In this document: piece after piece, positions 1 to 6,774 of the stretch
How positions within the stretch are numbered: the first letter of the stretch is position 1
Layout of the letters: every line of letters starts with the position of its first letter
Assembly (NCBI GenBank): GCA_002494135.1
Contig: DLBG01000149.1
Location: 1-7,965, forward strand
Source of the DNA: Lachnospiraceae bacterium UBA7027
Lineage (GTDB): Bacteria > Bacillota > Clostridia > Lachnospirales > Lachnospiraceae
Reading direction: 5' to 3'
Length of the DNA stretch: 7,965 nucleotides
Notes under the pieces: generated by a model
Seen by the model: only the letters and a program-made list of their open reading frames with translations
Database searches by the model: none
Told to the model about the DNA's origin: nothing
Position numbers and translations under genes: made by a program

Positions 1-1467
1 AACAACAATCCGGAAACGGTTTCCACGGATTATACATGTTCCGATAAGCTTTATTTTGAACCGTTATGCGTCGAGGATGTCATGCATGTGATTGACCTTG
101 AAAAACCGATGGGAGTTATTGCCACACTCGGCGGACAGACGGCAATCAATCTGGCGGAACTCCTGAAAGGACGCGGAGTCAGGATTATCGGAACAGATTG
201 CGATGCCATTGAGAAAGCGGAAAACAGAGACGCATTCGAACATTTGCTTCTGGAATTGAATATTCCACAGCCGAAGGGCCGCGCTGTGACAAGCGTGGAA
301 GAAGGAGTGAAGGCTGCCGAAGAAATCGGATATCCGGTACTGGTTCGTCCTTCCTTTGTTCTGGGCGGACGAGCCATGCAGATTGTCGCAAAAGAAGAAG
401 CGCTTCTGGAATATTTAAAAACAGCAGTGGAAATCGATGCGGACAAACCGGTTCTCGTGGATAAGTACATTCGGGGAAAAGAAGTCGAAGTCGATGCGGT
501 TTGTGACGGAAAGGATGTTTTCGTTCCGGGAATCATGGAACTCGTGGAACGTACCGGTGTGCATTCCGGCGATTCCATCAGTGTGTATCCTTCTTACTCT
601 CTTTCCGAAAAAGTGAAAACAACCATCCTCGACTATACAAAAAAACTCGGTCTCGGAATCGGTATCATCGGTCTTTTCAATATTCAGTTCATAGTGGATA
701 AGGATGAAAATGTTTTTATTATCGAAGTGAATCCGAGATCTTCAAGAACCGTGCCGTTCTTATCGAAGGCAACCGGATTCTCTCTCGCGGATATTGCAAC
801 CTTAACCAACCTGGGAGTTTCGTTAAAGGAACAGGGAGTTTTGGATGCCTGCAAAGGATCTTTCCCTGAACAGACCGGCGGTAAGGACTGTGCATATTAT
901 CCGAAAGAGAAGGAAAGATACTATGTGAAAGTACCGGCATTTTCATTCTCGAAGCTGCGCGGTATGGACGCATATCTTTCTCCGGAAATGAAGTCCACGG
1001 GGGAAGCAATCGGCTACGATAAGAAACTTCACAGAGCGGTTTACAAAGCAATGATCGCATCGGGGCTGAAACTGAAGAATTACGGAACGCTTGCGGTCAG
1101 CGTGGCGGACGAAGACAAGGAGGAAACACTTCCTCTTGTAAGAAGATTCTACAATATGGGATTTAATATCGAGGCTACCACGGTTACCGGTGAATTCTTA
1201 AAAGAGCACGGAATCAAAACCAGAGTCCGTCATAAACCGAGTGAGAATTCCGAGGAATTTTTAGACGACTTAAAGGCCGGATATGTCAGTTATGTAATTA
1301 ACACCAGAGCGATTCTTTCGGGCAAACATTACGGAGACGGTGTTGCAATCCGTACCGCGGCGGCACAGAACAACGTTACCATGCTGACATCACTTGATAC
1401 GGTACGTATGCTGCTTGATGTACTCGAAGAAGTGACCATGGGTATTTCCACCATAGATGCTGAGTAA
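1..1467 (+). CDS. carB: Carbamoyl-phosphate synthase large subunit, C-terminal 488 residues (5' end cut by window)
   Basis: The large subunit of carbamoyl-phosphate synthase makes carbamoyl phosphate from bicarbonate, two ATP and ammonia passed from glutamine by CarA; the product feeds pyrimidine and arginine synthesis in the cytosol. The reading frame is open from base 1, and the first residues (NNNPETVSTDY) match the family just before the second synthetase half, so roughly the first 580 residues of a protein of about 1070 lie outside. In fragment numbering, the second ATP-grasp domain shows RPSFVLGGRAM at 116-126, GVHSGDS at 186-192 and the metal-binding EVNPRSSRTVPF at 242-253. A methylglyoxal-synthase-like allosteric domain runs from about 361 to the end. 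The stop TAA lies 17 bases before dapF, with no terminator between them, so the two are probably co-transcribed. Identity is firm. The allosteric domain is divergent (see findings). Confidence 0.96.
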   Translation, partial: NNNPETVSTDYTCSDKLYFEPLCVEDVMHVIDLEKPMGVIATLGGQTAINLAELLKGRGVRIIGTDCDAIEKAENRDAFEHLLLELNIPQPKGRAVTSVEEGVKAAEEIGYPVLVRPSFVLGGRAMQIVAKEEALLEYLKTAVEIDADKPVLVDKYIRGKEVEVDAVCDGKDVFVPGIMELVERTGVHSGDSISVYPSYSLSEKVKTTILDYTKKLGLGIGIIGLFNIQFIVDKDENVFIIEVNPRSSRTVPFLSKATGFSLADIATLTNLGVSLKEQGVLDACKGSFPEQTGGKDCAYYPKEKERYYVKVPAFSFSKLRGMDAYLSPEMKSTGEAIGYDKKLHRAVYKAMIASGLKLKNYGTLAVSVADEDKEETLPLVRRFYNMGFNIEATTVTGEFLKEHGIKTRVRHKPSENSEEFLDDLKAGYVSYVINTRAILSGKHYGDGVAIRTAAAQNNVTMLTSLDTVRMLLDVLEEVTMGISTIDAE

Positions 1468-1469
1468 GT

Positions 1470-1480
1470 AGGAAGGTGAT
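1470..1480 (+). promoter_or_regulatory. Ribosome binding site of dapF
   Basis: AGGAAGGTGAT lies 4 bases before the ATG at 1485, its GG core 8 bases before it, and its AAGGTGAT part pairs well with the 3' end of 16S rRNA. It decides the dapF start: the in-frame GTG at 1476 lies inside this site and is an unlikely start. Confidence 0.8.
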
Positions 1481-1484
1481 TCAT

Positions 1485-2297
1485 ATGAAGTTTACAAAAA
1501 TGCAGGGACTCGGGAATGATTATCTGTACTTCTTTGACGAGGTCCCGGAAAATGTCAGGGAACTTGCCGTGCGTCTTTCCGACAGACATTTCGGGCCGGG
1601 AAGCGACGGGCTGATTTATATCTGTCATTCGGATGTGGCGGACTATAAAATGCGAATATTCAATGCGGACGGCTCCGAAGCCATGATGTGCGGCAACGGA
1701 ATCCGCTGTGTCGGAAAATATGTTTATGACAAAGGATATACGAATAAAACCGAATTGAAAATCGAAACCATGTCCGGAATTAAGACGCTTTATTTATACG
1801 TGGACGAAGAAAACGAAAACAGATCCGTAAAGAGCGTGACCGTAGATATGGATAATTCTACATACGAAGAGGAGAGAACAATTCATGTAAAGGTCGGTGA
1901 AAACACGGAGATTGTCCGGCTTCTTCCGGTCAGTATGGGAAACCCGCATGCGGTGATTTTTACCGATGATGCCGAAAATGCACCGCTTACGACACTGGGT
2001 GCAGCAATTGAGAAACATGACGCTTTCCCGGGAGGGGTGAATGTGGAATTCGTACAGGTACTTTCCGAAACCGAACTTCGCATGCGTGTCTGGGAACGCG
2101 GCAGCGGGATTACCATGGCCTGCGGAACCGGAACCTGTGCATCCGTCATGGCGGCAGTTGCGAAAGGGTACTGTAAGTATAATACGCCGGTAACGGTTCA
2201 TCTGGACGGTGGAGACCTTGTAATCGAAATTAAGGACGGCAACCGCGTTTTCATGAGCGGGCCGGCGGAATTTGTTTTTGAAGGAGAAACGGCATGA
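1485..2297 (+). CDS. dapF: Diaminopimelate epimerase
   Basis: DapF interconverts LL- and meso-diaminopimelate without a cofactor, using two cysteines as acid and base. Meso-diaminopimelate is the lysine precursor and a peptidoglycan cross-linking residue. The protein has 270 residues, the usual size. The N-terminus MKFTKMQGLGNDY is characteristic, the first catalytic cysteine is C69 in MCGNGIRC, and the second is C213 in ACGTGTCAS. The conserved GNPHAV lies at 152-157 and RVWERGSG at 201-208. I start it at ATG 1485 rather than the in-frame GTG 1476 because the ribosome binding site covers 1470-1480. It follows carB by 17 bases and overlaps the next gene, dapL, by four bases (ATGA), which suggests translational coupling of two consecutive pathway steps. 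Nothing is missing or broken. The family call is secure from both cysteine motifs. Confidence 0.97.
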   Translation: MKFTKMQGLGNDYLYFFDEVPENVRELAVRLSDRHFGPGSDGLIYICHSDVADYKMRIFNADGSEAMMCGNGIRCVGKYVYDKGYTNKTELKIETMSGIKTLYLYVDEENENRSVKSVTVDMDNSTYEEERTIHVKVGENTEIVRLLPVSMGNPHAVIFTDDAENAPLTTLGAAIEKHDAFPGGVNVEFVQVLSETELRMRVWERGSGITMACGTGTCASVMAAVAKGYCKYNTPVTVHLDGGDLVIEIKDGNRVFMSGPAEFVFEGETA

Positions 2298-3478
2298 TTT
2301 TGATGAATACCAATTACAACAATTTAAAAGAATCCTATTTATTTTATAACATCGCGCAGAAGACCGGAAAATATTTGGAAGAGAACCCGGGACAAAAACT
2401 TTACCGTATGGGTATTGGCGACGTTTCCCTTCCTCTTGTGGATGCGGTAATCAAAGAACTTCATGAGGCGGTTGACAATCAGGCACGGAAAGACAGTTTT
2501 CACGGTTACATGCCGGAGTGCGGAGATCCTGCACTTCGCGAAACCATCGCCAAATACTACGAAAGAAGAAATGTGAAACTTTCCTGCGAAGAAGTCTTTG
2601 TATCTTCCGGTGCATCCGATGAACTCGGCGATATTCTGGATCTTTTTTCGAAAGAGAGCACGGCCTTAATTATGGAACCGGCTTATCCGGCCTATGTGGA
2701 TGCAAACATCATGGCAGGAAGGAAAATCATCCATCTTCCCTCGGGGGAGGAAAACGGTTTTCTCCCGACACCGACGGAAGAAACGGAAGCGGATTTAATC
2801 TATCTGTGTTCTCCGAATAACCCGACCGGAGCGGTTTTCAGTAAGGAACAGTTAAAAGAATGGGTGGATTATGCCAATGCCAGAGGGGCGGTTATTCTTT
2901 TCGACGCGGCATATGAAGCATTTATCGAAGAAGATCTGCCGCACAGTATTTTTGAAGTGAAAGGCGCAAGAACCTGCACCATTGAAATCTGTTCGCTGTC
3001 CAAAACGGCCGGATTTACGGGAACCAGACTCGGTTATACAATCATTCCGAAAGACCTCGAGCGCAGCGGAATGAACATCAATGCGATGTGGGTCAGAAAC
3101 CGTACCACCAAGACCAACGGCGTATCCTATATTATACAGAAGGGCGGCGCCGCGGTATTTACTTCCGAAGGACAGGAACAGATTCATAAGAATATTGCCG
3201 TCTATAAAAAGAATGCCCGCGTACTGATGGAGGTTCTGGATGAACTGGGTATTACGTATTACGGCGGCAGAAATGCCCCTTATATCTGGATGAAATGCCC
3301 GGACGGCATGGGCAGCTGGGAGTTCTTTGACCTGCTTTTACACAAAATCCAGGTTGTCGGAACCCCGGGAGAAGGATTCGGAGCCTGCGGAGAAGGATAT
3401 TTCCGTTTTTCAACGTTCGGAGACCCGGAAGATACCAGGGTTGCGGCGCTCAGAATCCGGGAATTGCTTGGGAAATAG
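2294..3478 (+). CDS. dapL: LL-diaminopimelate aminotransferase
   Basis: This PLP-dependent class I/II aminotransferase converts tetrahydrodipicolinate plus glutamate directly to LL-diaminopimelate, bypassing the succinylated or acetylated intermediates of other lysine routes. It has 394 residues, slightly shorter than the roughly 410 usual for DapL. Family marks are the N-terminal NYNNLKESYLFYNIA, GIGDV at 40-44, and the GY..E.G loop at 71-77 with E75. The PLP-binding set is SPNNPTG at 173-179, D204 and Y207, the Schiff-base lysine K237 in SLSKTAGFTGTRLGY, R245, and carboxylate-binding R371. AAGGAG at 2281-2286, seven bases before ATG 2294, supports that start over the ATG at 2303. The gene overlaps the dapF stop and sits beside the enzyme that uses its product, which argues strongly for this substrate. 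The phosphate-binding SSGASDELGD (104-113) departs from the SDGAK form I recall for plant and chlamydial DapL. A different aminotransferase specificity is possible but less likely. Confidence 0.88.
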   Translation: MILMNTNYNNLKESYLFYNIAQKTGKYLEENPGQKLYRMGIGDVSLPLVDAVIKELHEAVDNQARKDSFHGYMPECGDPALRETIAKYYERRNVKLSCEEVFVSSGASDELGDILDLFSKESTALIMEPAYPAYVDANIMAGRKIIHLPSGEENGFLPTPTEETEADLIYLCSPNNPTGAVFSKEQLKEWVDYANARGAVILFDAAYEAFIEEDLPHSIFEVKGARTCTIEICSLSKTAGFTGTRLGYTIIPKDLERSGMNINAMWVRNRTTKTNGVSYIIQKGGAAVFTSEGQEQIHKNIAVYKKNARVLMEVLDELGITYYGGRNAPYIWMKCPDGMGSWEFFDLLLHKIQVVGTPGEGFGACGEGYFRFSTFGDPEDTRVAALRIRELLGK

Positions 3479-3496
3479 AAGGCTAAAATATTTTAT

Positions 3497-3525
3497 TTAC
3501 CACGGATAAACGGTTGTGCTATAAT
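3497..3525 (+). promoter_or_regulatory. Sigma-A-type promoter for glmS (extended -10)
   Basis: A perfect TATAAT at 3520-3525 is preceded by TGC, giving an extended -10 element. A 17-base spacer leads back to TTACCA at 3497-3502, a 4 of 6 match to TTGACA. Transcription would start near 3531-3533, giving a leader of about 40 bases. It lies in the only sizeable gap upstream of glmS, so it probably drives glmS and purA. This is inferred from sequence and the start site is not mapped. Confidence 0.72.
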
Positions 3526-3538
3526 TTTTCCGTGTTTT
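3501..3538 (+). other. Imperfect inverted repeat with trailing T-run over the glmS promoter
   Basis: CACGGATAAA at 3501-3510 pairs with TTTTTCCGTG at 3525-3534, nine of ten base pairs with one T-T mismatch, around a 14-base loop, followed by TTTT at 3535-3538. In a transcript coming through dapL this could be a weak intrinsic terminator. As DNA, its arms overlap the -35 end, the -10 end and the likely start site, so it could also be a protein-binding site. The stem is only half GC-rich and the loop is large, so the terminator reading is uncertain. Confidence 0.4.
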
Positions 3539-3550
3539 AGATAGAAGAAA

Positions 3551-3563
3551 CTCCTAAAGGAGG
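3551..3563 (+). promoter_or_regulatory. glmS ribosome binding site inside a small palindrome
   Basis: AAAGGAGG at 3556-3563 is a near-perfect ribosome binding site with seven bases before ATG 3571. Immediately upstream, CTCC at 3551-3554 can pair with GGAG at 3559-3562 across a TAAA loop, which would hide the core of the site. The stem is only 4-5 base pairs, so any effect on translation is speculative, but the site itself is clear. Confidence 0.75.
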
Positions 3564-3570
3564 ATACGGT

Positions 3571-5409
3571 ATGTGCGGAATAGTCGGTTATAACGGCCCT
3601 CTTCAGGCAGCTCCCATACTGCTTGACGGATTGTCAAAGTTAGAGTATCGCGGATACGATTCGGCAGGTCTTTCCGTAAGAAACGGCGATAAGGCGGCGG
3701 AAATCGTCAAGGCAAAGGGACGATTAAAGGAACTCAGCGTTAAAACAAACGCAGGCAAGGCATTAAAAGGTACCTGCGGTATCGGTCATACCCGTTGGGC
3801 AACGCACGGGGAACCTTCCGAAAAAAATGCCCATCCCCATCAGAGTGATGACGGCAACGTAATTGCCGTACATAACGGTATTATCGAAAACTACACGGAA
3901 ATCAAGGACAAGCTTTTAAAGAAAGGCTATAAATTCTATTCGGACACCGATACGGAAGCCATTGTAAAGCTTGTGGATTACTATTATAAAAAATACAACA
4001 TCGGTCCCGTAGACGCACTGGCGAAAACCATGGTGCGTGTACGCGGTTCTTACGCACTCTGCGTTATGTTCAAAGACTATCCGGACGAAATCTGGGTAGC
4101 AAGAAAAGATTCCCCCATGATTATCGGAACAAAGGAAAATGCCTGCTTCGTGGCAAGCGATGTTCCCGCAATTCTGAAATATACGAGAGATGTTTATTAC
4201 ATCGGCAATCTCGAAATGGCCTGCTTAAAGAAAGGTGAGGCGATTTTCTACAACCTCGACGGCGAGCAGATTGAAAAGAAGCTGACCACGGTGGAATGGG
4301 ATACCGAGGCAGCCGAAAAAGGCGGTTTCGAACATTTTATGATGAAGGAAATCCACGAGCAGCCCAAGGCCGTTCTGGATACCATCAATGCTTATTTAAA
4401 GGAAAACGATATCGATTTTACCAATGTGGGAATTACGGACGAACAGCTGAAAAAGTTCAGCCATATTCATATCGTAGCCTGCGGAAGTGCTTACCATGTG
4501 GGTATTGTGGCGCAGTATGTGATTGAAAAGATGGCCAGAGTTCCGGTAAGAGTGGAACTTGCTTCGGAATTCCGTTACAGAACACCGATTCTTGAAAAGG
4601 ATGCGCTGGTAATCGTCATCAGTCAGTCCGGTGAGACGGCGGATACCCTGGCCGCTCTCCGTGAGGCGAAGAATCTCGGTGTTTATACCCTTGCAATCGT
4701 GAATGTTGTCGGATCTTCCATCGCAAGAGAGGCAGACAGTGTCATGTATACCATGGCGGGACCCGAAATTGCGGTTGCCACCACGAAGGCATACAGTGCC
4801 CAGCTGATTGCAACGGAATTTCTGGCAATAAAACTCGGCTTTGTAAAGGGTCTGATTGAAAAAGAGGAATACGATTCGCTTCTTGCGGAAGCAAAAACTC
4901 TTCCGGATAAAATCGCCAGAGTTTTGGAAGACAAGGAAAGAATTCAGTGGTTTACCGCGAAGTTTTCCAATGCGCGGGATATCTTCTTCATCGGCCGCGG
5001 CATCGATTACGCCATCTGTCTGGAAGGCAGCCTCAAGATGAAGGAAATCAGCTATATTCATTCCGAAGCCTATGCGGCGGGAGAATTAAAACACGGCACC
5101 ATTTCCTTAATCGAAGACGGCACCCTGGTAATCGGTGTGCTTACCCAGAGCGGGCTGTATGAAAAGACGATATCGAACCTCGTGGAAGTAAAAAGCCGCG
5201 GAGCCTACCTGGCAGGCGTTACATCCGCCGGTAATTACGGGGTGGAAGATACATGTGATTTTACAATCTATATTCCGAAGACAGCGGAGATTTTTGCACA
5301 GAGCCTTGCAATCATCCCTCTGCAGCTGATGGGATATTACATGTCGGTCGCAAAAGGTCTCGATGTGGATAAGCCGAGAAATCTGGCAAAGAGCGTTACG
5401 GTGGAATAA
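3571..5409 (+). CDS. glmS: Glutamine--fructose-6-phosphate aminotransferase (isomerizing)
   Basis: GlmS makes glucosamine-6-phosphate from fructose-6-phosphate and glutamine, the first committed step to UDP-N-acetylglucosamine for peptidoglycan. The protein has 612 residues, close to the 609 of E. coli. The N-terminal class II glutaminase begins MCGIVGY, with C2 as nucleophile after Met removal. It also has GHTRWATHG at 72-80, HNGIIENY at 101-108 and SDTDTE at 124-129. Two SIS sugar-phosphate domains follow, with CGSAYH at 304-309, SQSGETADT at 351-359 and VATTKAYSAQL at 402-412. GELKHG at 504-509 carries H508, E492 matches the E. coli isomerase base E488, and the C-terminal LAKSVTVE carries K607. 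All catalytic residues are present. The start is fixed by AAAGGAGG and the MCG requirement. It has its own promoter, and purA follows 21 bases after a tandem TAATAA stop. No glmS ribozyme fits in the short leader. Confidence 0.98.
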   Translation: MCGIVGYNGPLQAAPILLDGLSKLEYRGYDSAGLSVRNGDKAAEIVKAKGRLKELSVKTNAGKALKGTCGIGHTRWATHGEPSEKNAHPHQSDDGNVIAVHNGIIENYTEIKDKLLKKGYKFYSDTDTEAIVKLVDYYYKKYNIGPVDALAKTMVRVRGSYALCVMFKDYPDEIWVARKDSPMIIGTKENACFVASDVPAILKYTRDVYYIGNLEMACLKKGEAIFYNLDGEQIEKKLTTVEWDTEAAEKGGFEHFMMKEIHEQPKAVLDTINAYLKENDIDFTNVGITDEQLKKFSHIHIVACGSAYHVGIVAQYVIEKMARVPVRVELASEFRYRTPILEKDALVIVISQSGETADTLAALREAKNLGVYTLAIVNVVGSSIAREADSVMYTMAGPEIAVATTKAYSAQLIATEFLAIKLGFVKGLIEKEEYDSLLAEAKTLPDKIARVLEDKERIQWFTAKFSNARDIFFIGRGIDYAICLEGSLKMKEISYIHSEAYAAGELKHGTISLIEDGTLVIGVLTQSGLYEKTISNLVEVKSRGAYLAGVTSAGNYGVEDTCDFTIYIPKTAEIFAQSLAIIPLQLMGYYMSVAKGLDVDKPRNLAKSVTVE

Positions 5410-5425
5410 TAAGTATTATTGGAGG
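5405..5425 (+). promoter_or_regulatory. AT palindrome and ribosome binding site of purA
   Basis: GGAGG at 5421-5425 lies five bases before ATG 5431 and fixes the purA start; a TTG at 5419 in the same frame overlaps this site and is rejected. Just upstream, AATAAT (5405-5410) and ATTATT (5415-5420) form a perfect six-pair inverted repeat with an AAGT loop, spanning the glmS stop and ending exactly where the GGAGG begins. All pairs are A-T, so the hairpin would be weak. Confidence 0.65.
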
Positions 5426-5430
5426 CACAA

Positions 5431-6723
5431 ATGGTAAAAGCAGTAGTGGGCGCCAACTGGGGCGACGAAGGAAAAGGAAAAATTACGGACATGCTGGCGG
5501 AGAAAGCGGACATTGTTGTTCGTTTTCAGGGCGGCGCAAATGCAGGACACACGATTGTAAACAAGTACGGCAAGTTTGCATTGCATACACTTCCCTCCGG
5601 AGCATTCTACAATCATATTACAAGTGTAATCGGAAACGGTGTGGCACTGAATATTCCCATTTTATTCGGGGAAATTCAGAACATTATCGAGCGTGGGGTA
5701 CCCGCTCCGAAGATTATGATTTCCGACAGGGCACAGATGGTGATGCCTTATCACATCCTGTTCGACCAGTATGAAGAAGAACGTCTCGGCGGAAAATCTT
5801 TCGGCTCCACCAAGTCCGGTATTGCACCGTTTTATTCGGACAAATATGCAAAAATCGGTTTTCAGGTAAGCGAATTATTTGATGACGATCTTTTAAAAGA
5901 AAAAGTGGAACGTGTCTGCGGAATCAAGAATGTAACGCTTGAGCACTTATATCACAAACCGCTTCTTAATCCGGAAGAACTTTTAAAAACGCTTCATGAA
6001 TATCGTGACATGGTAGCCCCCTATGTGGGAGATGTATCCTCTTTCTTAAACAAGGCTTTAAAGGACGGGAAAACCATTCTTCTCGAAGGTCAGCTGGGTA
6101 CCTTGAAGGATCCGGATCACGGTATTTATCCCATGGTTACTTCCTCCTCCACTCTGGCAGCATACGGCGCCATCGGAGCAGGCATTCCTCCTTATGAAAT
6201 CAAACAGATTATTACCGTCTGCAAAGCGTACTCTTCCGCAGTCGGAGCAGGCGCTTTCGTATCCGAAATTTTCGGAGATGAGGCGGATGAATTAAGACGC
6301 CGTGGCGGTGACGGCGGTGAGTACGGTGCAACGACGGGCCGTCCGAGAAGAATGGGATGGTTTGACTGCGTGGCAAGCAAGTACGGCTGCAGACTGCAGG
6401 GAACCACCGATGTAGCATTTACGGTACTCGATGTTCTCGGGTATTTAGACGAGATTCCCGTCTGCGTCGGCTATGAAATCAACGGTGAAGTAACGACCGA
6501 GTTCCCGGTAACGCATCAGCTTGAAAAAGCGAAACCGGTTTTAAAGAAACTTCCCGGATGGAAGTGCGATATTCGCGGAATCAAGAATTACGAAGATCTT
6601 CCGGAAGCATGCAGAAATTATGTGGAATTCATCGAAGAGCAGATCGGATATCCCATCACCATGGTTTCAAACGGTCCCGGAAGAGAAGACATTATCTACA
6701 GAGAAAGCAAATTAAGCAGGTAA
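5431..6723 (+). CDS. purA: Adenylosuccinate synthetase (divergent clostridial form)
   Basis: PurA joins IMP and aspartate, using GTP, to give adenylosuccinate, the first step from IMP to AMP. The protein has 430 residues, the normal bacterial length. It begins MVKAVVGANWGDEGKGK, where the phosphate loop GDEGKGK (11-17) carries catalytic D12. RFQGGANAGHT (31-41) carries catalytic H40, VTSSS is at 236-240, and GATTGRPRR at 299-307 is the aspartate/IMP region. By my memory of the E. coli sequence, several substrate-contacting positions differ: the IMP loop reads STKSGIAPFY (126-135), EGAQGT is EGQLGT (219-224), and the guanine-binding TKLD is TVLD (331-334). I recall the same variants in Lachnospiraceae, so this looks like a lineage subfamily, not a decayed gene. 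It follows glmS by 21 bases and ends before a strong terminator, so it is probably the last gene of a glmS-purA unit. No second PurA is visible here. Confidence 0.93.
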   Translation: MVKAVVGANWGDEGKGKITDMLAEKADIVVRFQGGANAGHTIVNKYGKFALHTLPSGAFYNHITSVIGNGVALNIPILFGEIQNIIERGVPAPKIMISDRAQMVMPYHILFDQYEEERLGGKSFGSTKSGIAPFYSDKYAKIGFQVSELFDDDLLKEKVERVCGIKNVTLEHLYHKPLLNPEELLKTLHEYRDMVAPYVGDVSSFLNKALKDGKTILLEGQLGTLKDPDHGIYPMVTSSSTLAAYGAIGAGIPPYEIKQIITVCKAYSSAVGAGAFVSEIFGDEADELRRRGGDGGEYGATTGRPRRMGWFDCVASKYGCRLQGTTDVAFTVLDVLGYLDEIPVCVGYEINGEVTTEFPVTHQLEKAKPVLKKLPGWKCDIRGIKNYEDLPEACRNYVEFIEEQIGYPITMVSNGPGREDIIYRESKLSR

Positions 6724-6725
6724 GC

Positions 6726-6764
6726 AACTTGGGAATACCGGGTTCGGTATTCCCATAGTTTTTT
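6726..6764 (+). terminator. Strong intrinsic terminator between purA and guaA
   Basis: GGGAATACCG (6731-6740) and CGGTATTCCC (6745-6754) form a perfect ten-pair stem with a GGTT loop. A T-A pair (6730/6755) and, past a one-base bulge at 6756, four more pairs (6726-6729 with 6757-6760) extend it. A run of six T at 6759-6764 follows. It starts three bases after the purA stop and should end most glmS-purA transcripts. The remaining T-run and spacing fit a standard rho-independent terminator. Confidence 0.88.
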
Positions 6765-6767
6765 ATA

Positions 6768-6774
6768 AAAGAGG
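6768..6774 (+). promoter_or_regulatory. Ribosome binding site of guaA
   Basis: AAAGAGG ends six bases before ATG 6781 and supports that start over the in-frame ATG at 6796. It lies only four bases after the terminator T-run, so a transcript reading through the terminator would carry it close to the hairpin. Confidence 0.65.

Noticed and set aside
51..578. A 175-codon minus-strand open frame opposite carB
   Set aside because: It is Ser/Thr-rich, as expected from antisense of this codon usage, has no domain I recognise, and overlaps conserved CarB motifs.
1476..1484. GTG start adding three residues to DapF
   Set aside because: The GTG is part of the AGGAAGGTGAT ribosome site, and family proteins start at MKFTKM.
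1468..1484. Terminator or promoter between carB and dapF
   Set aside because: Only 17 bases are present and they hold the ribosome site; no hairpin or hexamers.
4396..5061. A 221-codon open frame on the minus strand within glmS
   Set aside because: It lies wholly opposite a clear GlmS coding sequence, shows no recognisable domain, and I see no ribosome binding site for it. It is a composition shadow.
5419..5430. TTG start adding four residues to PurA
   Set aside because: It overlaps the GGAGG site, and ATG 5431 gives the normal 430-residue protein.
6764..6769. TATAAA as a -10 element for guaA
   Set aside because: The matching -35 position falls within the terminator stem with no TTGACA-like sequence, and the start would fall at or beyond the ribosome site.
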